Origin: Chroococcidiopsidaceae cyanobacterium CP_BM_RX_35
GTDB lineage: Bacteria; Cyanobacteriota; Cyanobacteriia; Cyanobacteriales; Chroococcidiopsidaceae
Reading direction: 5' to 3'
DNA length: 9,771 nucleotides
Assembly (NCBI GenBank): GCA_019242465.1
Contig: JAFAVL010000671.1
Span: 1 to 9,771 of the forward strand
The notes beneath the pieces are model-generated. The model was not told where the DNA came from. It searched no databases and worked only from the letters and a program-made list of their open reading frames with translations. Shown piece by piece: positions 6,429 through 9,771 of the stretch; the first letter of the stretch is position 1, and each line of letters opens with the position of its first letter. The position numbers and the translations under genes were made by a program.

Positions 6429-7421
6429 ATGAAAAGGCTAGCAATTCCTAATTTATTGCGGTTGCCGCTCCTATTGGGGATTCCAGTCCTGTTACTGCTG
6501 CTAGCTCTGTGGTTATTGCAGCAGACCAATATCGACTCACTGCAACAGCAGACCAATGTCTTGAAAAAGCAGATTGATACTCTGCCAGCCACAGTCGCTC
6601 CTAAAGACAAACTCAATTTGGAAAAAGACCGACTTACCTTGGAACAAAGCCGAGTTAGTGCACAGAACGCTATTTATAGTACGTTGGTTCAAGCTTTGGG
6701 TGGTGCATTCTTCGTTGTCACTGCCTACTTTACTTACCGCGATGTCAGGGCTACAGAAGCAACTGTCAAGGCGGCTGAAGACAAACAAATTACAGAACGT
6801 TTTTCTAAATCAATCGAACAACTGGGAAGCGATAACCTCGCGGTGCGTCTGGGTGGAATCTATGCTCTAGAACGAATCTCAATCGATTCTCAAAAAGACT
6901 ATTGGACAATTATGGAGGTTTTAACCTCATTTATCCAAGAACGCTCTCCTCTACAACAGGACAAGCAACAAAATACTAATGCAAAAGACACAGGAAAATT
7001 TGCGACAGATGTCCAAGCAGCTCTCACTGTTATTGGGCGTCGCGATTCCAGGAAAGACCCAGAAGGGAACCGTATTGTTTTAAATTTCGCCAATCTCAGA
7101 AAAGCCCATCTCTTGGGAGCCGACCTCAGAGAAGCCCACCTCTTGGGAGCCGATCTCAGTGGAGCCGACCTCTTGGGAGCCGACCTCAGTGGAGCTCACC
7201 TCTTGGGAGCCGACCTCAGTGGAGTTCACCTCTTGGGAGCCATCCTTAGAGAAACCGACCTGAGTGGGGCCGACCTGAGTGGAGCCGACCTCAGAGAGGT
7301 CAAGCACCTCACTCAAGAGCAAGTCAAGGAAGCCATTACAGATGAAAACACCCAACTTCCCGACTATTTGAAAGTCATTAACTCATCACAGCCAGACGTG
7401 CCAGACCAAAAACAACCGTAA
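6429..7421 (+). CDS. Membrane-anchored pentapeptide-repeat protein
   Basis: From the ATG at 6429 this is 330 residues. Two hydrophobic helices lie at about 9-30 (very Leu-rich) and 83-103, separated by a Gln-rich, coiled-coil-like segment (about 31-77). After the second helix come a conserved segment with ERFSKSIEQLGSDNLAVRLGGIYALERI (about 123-149) and a WTIMEVLTSFIQER-like stretch (about 159-172). A right-handed beta-helix of A-D/H-L-x-x pentapeptides follows (about 219-290) and then HLTQEQVKEAI. This architecture is widespread in cyanobacteria and other bacteria; its biochemical role is not established. The repeat part probably binds a partner on the cytoplasmic side, depending on topology. 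A TTG at 6420 overlapping the upstream gene is an alternative start; I prefer the ATG with GGGTGAA just before it. The pair with the RHH gene is tightly spaced. Confidence 0.85.
   Translation: MKRLAIPNLLRLPLLLGIPVLLLLLALWLLQQTNIDSLQQQTNVLKKQIDTLPATVAPKDKLNLEKDRLTLEQSRVSAQNAIYSTLVQALGGAFFVVTAYFTYRDVRATEATVKAAEDKQITERFSKSIEQLGSDNLAVRLGGIYALERISIDSQKDYWTIMEVLTSFIQERSPLQQDKQQNTNAKDTGKFATDVQAALTVIGRRDSRKDPEGNRIVLNFANLRKAHLLGADLREAHLLGADLSGADLLGADLSGAHLLGADLSGVHLLGAILRETDLSGADLSGADLREVKHLTQEQVKEAITDENTQLPDYLKVINSSQPDVPDQKQP
7093..7290 (+). repeat. 30-bp tandem repeat array inside the pentapeptide gene
   Basis: TCTTGGGAGCC (third G of GGAGCC onward variable) begins at 7111, 7141, 7171, 7201 and 7231, an exact 30-bp period. 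Each unit encodes two pentapeptides (LLGAD-LSGAx). Units are near-identical in DNA, including silent positions, indicating recent expansion by slippage or unequal crossing-over. The downstream units from about 7258 are more diverged (GACCTGAGTGG type). Confidence 0.85.
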
Positions 7422-7732
7422 ACTACAAGAGCGAATCGCCACATTGAAGCGCAAGTGGGCAAGATTAGTGGGATAGATGTGAATCGAAACCAAACAGAAG
7501 AACGAGCGAGAATTAGCAGCGCAGCAGGGGCTCTCTATCTGTAGGAGCTTGCAAACATCGAGGCTCTAACTCACAAACAAGTGAAGAGTCATGATTAAAT
7601 GCAACTAACTGTAAAAGAAACGACCGTTTTCTTACCAACTCTCGTCACCCTTCAGACTAAACCAGAAACTAGCTTGAGTTTGGTAAAGAAATTGAGTCTT
7701 TTATCCAAGGCAACATACAGCATATTGCATAG
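7422..7732. other. Gene-free region with coding-like remnant
   Basis: No gene is supported. In the frame of the pentapeptide gene the sequence stays open for 40 codons after its stop (7422-7541), meets a TAG (7542-7544), and continues for 17 more codons to a TAA (7596-7598). The text is coding-like but not recognised, and no start codon with a binding site precedes it. A 49-codon frame at 7599-7748 runs into the IS630 remnant and is probably chance. No terminator hairpin was seen. Confidence 0.4.
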
Positions 7733-8000
7733 TTATGAGGTACAGTAACAACAGAAGATGAATCAGTTTTTTAAATGCTTAGGATTAATCAAATCAAGCG
7801 CAGTTCTAATTAGAATATCAACTCTGGATGCAGTGGTTGGAGAAAATTGCCGCAAGAAAGCTTTTAACTGGGACCACCAAAGTTCAATGGGATTATAGTC
7901 GGGAGAATAGGGAAACTGGTAGATGACACTTGCCCCAGCAGACTGAATTAAAGGCTCAATTTCTTTGACTTTATGTGCGGGAAGATTATCCATCACAACC
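7733..8000 (-). pseudogene. IS630-family transposase, C-terminal fragment
   Basis: Only the last third of a DDE transposase of the IS630/Tc1 group remains. It keeps the second catalytic Asp (VVMDNLPAHK; codon at 7988-7990) and the catalytic Glu of SPDYNPIE, with 34 residues between them, the D34E spacing of this family. The N-terminal half, with its helix-turn-helix and first Asp, is missing: homology stops at about 7994-8004, where the MFS gene begins. Near the C terminus the frame hits TGA (7763-7765) where relatives have Trp. Reading through gives NWFIFCCYCTS-like text and a TAA at 7733-7735, the usual tail of cyanobacterial IS630 transposases. So the fragment is both truncated and carries a Trp-to-stop change. 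It has no start of its own and is non-functional. Confidence 0.88.
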
Positions 8001-8661
8001 CCCACCAATCCCCTCGCTTGAGTCGCTCCAAGTGCATTGGTTGAGGCTCAACCGCATACCAAACCGCACCTAGCAGCATTAATCCGGGAAGCAAATTCAG
8101 GTAAAAAACATATTCCCAACCATAGTTAACTGTCAGCCATCCTCCAATGGTTGGACCAATGGATGGTGCAAAGGTCGCCGCGATGCTAAACAGAGAAAGA
8201 CCAATAGGCTGTAGTGCCGGGGGTAAGGTTGTCACGATAATCGAAGAGGCGGTAGGAATTAAAACTCCCCCAGTAAACCCTTGAAAAGCGCGAAACACGA
8301 CCATTGAAGGCAGATTCCATGCCCAAGCGCAACACATTGAAAAGAAGAGAAATTGGACGGCGTTAGTTAGTAGATATCGGCGGGTGGAAAACACTTGTTG
8401 CAGCCATCCAGTTAGGGGAATCACAACAATCTCAGTCATTAGATAGGCTGTGGAGATCCAAGAGCCCTCATCCAACGTGGCACTCAATGCCCCCTGAATG
8501 TCTTGAAGAGAAGAGTTGGTGACAGAAACATCCAGAATCGCCATAAAGGCACCCACAACCGAGCCGATGACAGCAATCCAACTTTTTAATGTCACCTGAT
8601 CCGATGGCGGATGGGAGGCAGACTTTTGAGCCCGCTGCCTGATTGCAGTTAGTTCAGCCAT
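7993..8661 (-). pseudogene. DHA2-type (EmrB/QacA) multidrug efflux MFS transporter, 3'-truncated by IS630 remnant
   Basis: The 222-residue product is the first half of a 14-helix proton-driven drug exporter, a family usually about 500 residues long. Visible marks are a first helix with AILDVSVTNSSLQDI (about 41-55), a second with STAYLMTEIVVIPLTGWL (70-87), RAFQGFTGGVLIPTAS (124-139) with the motif-B Arg, the antiporter motif C GPTIGG (169-174), and WEYVFYLNLLPG (182-193). About six helices remain. The family-like text ends at LERLKRGDWWG, and the TGA at 7993-7995 is read from IS630 DNA. All C-terminal helices are gone, so the protein should not transport. The start ATG (8659-8661) is supported by the family's charged N terminus; its ribosome binding site is weak. 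It is divergent from the padR-like gene, the usual place for a PadR target. Confidence 0.9.
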
Positions 8662-8706
8662 GACAGTGCTTGATTAAGGGAGTTGTCTGAGCAGTCGTGT
8701 TTAAAT

Positions 8707-8712
8707 TTTATA
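8707..8712 (-). promoter_or_regulatory. Putative -10 box of the MFS gene
   Basis: On the minus strand this reads TATAAA, 46 bases before the MFS ATG. The first ATGCAATT-type box (8710-8719) overlaps it, so a protein bound there would block the promoter. No good -35 is seen. Confidence 0.4.
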
Positions 8713-8776
8713 TGCAATTATTTGCTATACACTTAATTGCATTTAAAGGTTATCGTATACTCAAGAAATTGCATAT
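8710..8776. promoter_or_regulatory. Operator candidate: three ATGCAATT/AATTGCAT boxes between divergent genes
   Basis: ATATGCAATT at 8710-8719 and its exact reverse complement AATTGCATAT at 8767-8776 flank the divergent promoters. A third box, AATTGCAT, lies at 8735-8742 in the second orientation. The first and third boxes also form an inverted repeat with 8-bp arms. PadR-family repressors bind inverted repeats in such divergent regions; that the PadR protein encoded here binds these boxes is inference. Confidence 0.6.
8756..8761 (+). promoter_or_regulatory. Putative -10 box of the padR-like gene
   Basis: TATACT lies 30 bases before the ATG at 8792; a transcription start near 8768 would fall at the third repeat box (8767-8776), compatible with autorepression. 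The -35 is weak. Confidence 0.4.
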
Positions 8777-8791
8777 GTCAAGTGAAGTACC

Positions 8792-9343
8792 ATGGCTTTA
8801 GCCCACGCGATTTTGGTTTCTCTGATGGATTCCCTCTATACGGGGTACGACTTAGCCAAACAATTTGATAGTTCAGTCGGTTTTTTCTGGAAGGCAAGCC
8901 ATCAGCAGATTTATCACGAGCTAGCTAAACTAGAGGCATCTGGCTGGGTTAGTGCCGAGATTGTCCCTCAAGAAGGTCGTCCAGACAAAAAACTCTACCA
9001 AGTGACAGAACTCGGAGAGCAGCAACTAATTGAGTGGCTCAAAAAACCCTGTGAACTTAGCCCAACTAAAGATGAGTTATTGGTCAAGCTCCGGGCTGGA
9101 TACTTGATTCCGCTTCCAGAAATTATGGAAGAGTTGGAGCGTCATCGCCAAATTCACCAGAAAAAACTGTCCTTATTTCAGGAATTGGAGCGCAGGATAG
9201 CTTCGAATCCGCAAAAACTGCCACCGAACGCCAAGTTTCGCTATCTCATTCTTCGAAGAGGCATACATTACGAGACGGATTGGCTGGCTTGGTGTGATGA
9301 GGTAATTCAAGTACTAGGCAATGACAAGACCAACTCGACGTGA
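8792..9343 (+). CDS. PadR-family transcriptional regulator
   Basis: PadR proteins are dimeric winged-helix repressors, often controlling detoxification or efflux genes in response to phenolic or other small aromatic molecules. The 183-residue protein has the typical winged helix-turn-helix in about residues 1-85: MALAHAILVSLMD, TGYDLAKQFDSSVGFFWKASHQQIYHELAKLEASGWV, and the wing EIVPQEGRPDKKLYQVTELG. A C-terminal all-helical dimerisation domain follows (about 90-175), with the ELERHRQIHQKKLSLFQELERRI coiled segment. Length and domain order fit the longer PadR subfamily with a Vir-like C terminus. It is divergent from the truncated efflux gene, with 130 bases of shared promoter carrying inverted repeat boxes. 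The YjdF-family gene follows on the same strand 134 bases downstream, but has its own -10 box. Confidence 0.9.
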   Translation: MALAHAILVSLMDSLYTGYDLAKQFDSSVGFFWKASHQQIYHELAKLEASGWVSAEIVPQEGRPDKKLYQVTELGEQQLIEWLKKPCELSPTKDELLVKLRAGYLIPLPEIMEELERHRQIHQKKLSLFQELERRIASNPQKLPPNAKFRYLILRRGIHYETDWLAWCDEVIQVLGNDKTNST

Positions 9344-9348
9344 CGCTT

Positions 9349-9354
9349 TATAAT
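9349..9354 (+). promoter_or_regulatory. Putative -10 box of the yjdF-like gene
   Basis: Consensus TATAAT lies just after the padR stop codon. A start of transcription near 9360-9362 would begin the RNA exactly where the closing stem of the structured leader begins (9363). ATGACA (9321-9326) resembles a -35 but is 22 bases away, so an activator or an atypical promoter is possible. Confidence 0.5.
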
Positions 9355-9362
9355 TCAAGCCA

Positions 9363-9474
9363 GAACACAAAAACACAGTCCGGTCGGTAGTCCGGATGCA
9401 TCGCTGATGCAAATGCGGTGTCGTATCCTTCCCCCCTCGGGATGTCCAGTGTTCACTTTCACGCTTAAGAGGGG
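9363..9474 (+). ncRNA. Structured leader of yjdF-like gene, candidate yjdF-type riboswitch
   Basis: The leader upstream of the YjdF-family start folds around a closing stem: GAACAC (9363-9368) pairs exactly with GTGTTC (9449-9454). Within it GCATC-GCT-GATGC (9398-9410) is a perfect hairpin, and ATCC (9425-9428) can pair with GGAT (9440-9443). CCCCTC (9433-9438) is complementary to GAGGGG (9469-9474), the purine-rich ribosome binding region three bases before the ATG. Folding the aptamer would keep that C-rich strand within the closed domain; releasing it would mask the ribosome binding site. Known family: the yjdF RNA of Bacillota sits upstream of yjdF genes and responds to azaaromatic compounds. 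Seen here: position, length and base-pairing. Inferred: that this RNA belongs to that class. I cannot check its conserved core against the published consensus. Confidence 0.5.
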
Positions 9475-9477
9475 AAT

Positions 9478-9771
9478 ATGAAGCTCACAATTCTATTTAA
9501 CGGTCAATTTTGGGAAGGAGTAGTCGAATCTCACCAGGATGGGTGTTTGAAAGCCGGAAGACATGTATTTGGAGCGGAACCTAAAGATTCTGAAGTTTTT
9601 GATTTTGTCAACCGTTCAGCGCTCAAATTGCTGGAACGAGCAACTGCATCTAAGGTGGAAGTCAGCGTTGTTGAGCAGCAAAAGGTCAGTCCTAAACGTT
9701 TAGCAAGGGAAGTTGCGAAGGAAATGTCTGTTAGAGGCATATCTACGAAGGCTCAGGAAGCAATTCAACAA
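9478..9771 (+). CDS. yjdF: YjdF-family protein (DUF2992), 3' end beyond window
   Basis: The frame is open from ATG at 9478-9480 to the window edge, 98 codons. It begins MKLTILFNGQFWEGVVES, followed by ARHVFGAEP-like text (GRHVFGAEPKDSEVFDFV, residues 27-44), and then PKRLAREVAKEM and GISTKAQEA. This order (a start with FNGQFWEG, the HVFGAEPKD-EV core, then a basic K/R-rich tail with P-K-R-L and G-x-x-TKAQEA) is that of the Bacillus YjdF family, whose members are about 130-140 residues, so roughly 35-40 codons should lie outside. The biochemical role is unknown. In Bacillota the gene is controlled by a riboswitch for azaaromatic molecules. The start has AAGAGGGG immediately before it, which an upstream C-rich strand can mask. 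No signal peptide is seen, so it is cytoplasmic. PadR and a drug-efflux gene lie just upstream. Confidence 0.82.
   Translation, partial: MKLTILFNGQFWEGVVESHQDGCLKAGRHVFGAEPKDSEVFDFVNRSALKLLERATASKVEVSVVEQQKVSPKRLAREVAKEMSVRGISTKAQEAIQQ

Noticed and set aside
6124..6444. 106-codon minus-strand open frame
   Set aside because: Antisense shadow of the ribbon-helix-helix gene, Ser/Ala rich and without a binding site.
7093..7290. CRISPR array
   Set aside because: The 30-bp period has no spacers between units and lies within a coding frame of pentapeptides.
7080..7355. 91-codon minus-strand open frame
   Set aside because: A mirror of the pentapeptide tandem array (repeating VGSQEVG text); such arrays keep the opposite strand open by periodicity.
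7599..7748. 49-codon plus-strand open frame
   Set aside because: Weak ribosome binding site and its end overlaps the antisense of the IS630 remnant; no family resemblance.

Overview
This looks like cyanobacterial chromosome. Three perfect HIP1 octamers (GCGATCGC at 2170, 2368 and 6353) are the best single sign. The gene families agree: an IS1-type transposase of cyanobacterial style, a split MacA/MacB-like exporter operon, and a pentapeptide-repeat membrane protein. The mix of broken insertion sequences, small genes and AT-rich spacers suggests an accessory, rearranging region. I cannot name the genus.

Layout. Bases 1-104 hold the 5' end of an unrecognised minus-strand gene. A complete but dead IS1-family element (300-1259) has near-perfect 20-bp inverted ends; its transposase has an in-frame amber codon and a frameshift in an A8 run. 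Next comes a minus-strand operon read from 4678 to 1304: periplasmic adaptor (HlyD/MacA type), FtsX/MacB-type permease and MacB/LolD-type ATPase. This is an ABC-driven export system whose MacB is split into two polypeptides. Upstream on the same strand is an adenylylsulfate kinase gene, cysC (4784-5347), with an unusual Asp at the first Gly of its P-loop. Further upstream is a 34-residue membrane microprotein (5552-5656) with a perfect Shine-Dalgarno. A gene-free stretch (5657-6196) has an RNA-like foldback and a promoter for the next pair.

On the plus strand, a small ribbon-helix-helix protein (6197-6427) is followed after one base by a two-TM pentapeptide-repeat protein (6429-7421), whose repeat tract is a DNA-level 30-bp tandem array. 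Bases 7422-7732 have no gene I can support. An IS630-family 3' fragment (about 7733-8000) is fused to the broken end of a DHA2-type drug-efflux MFS gene (7993-8661), which keeps only about its first six membrane helices. Divergent from it is a PadR-family regulator (8792-9343); repeated ATGCAATT/AATTGCAT boxes lie in the shared promoter region.

The window ends in the first 98 codons of a YjdF-family gene (9478 on). Its leader of about 117 nt has its own -10 box, a closing stem, inner hairpins and a C-rich strand that can pair with the ribosome binding site. This is what a yjdF-type (azaaromatic-sensing) riboswitch would look like, in an organism where I would not expect one. PadR, the MFS pump and YjdF together suggest a small response locus for toxic aromatic compounds, with its pump now broken. 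That leader and locus are the most interesting part of the window.
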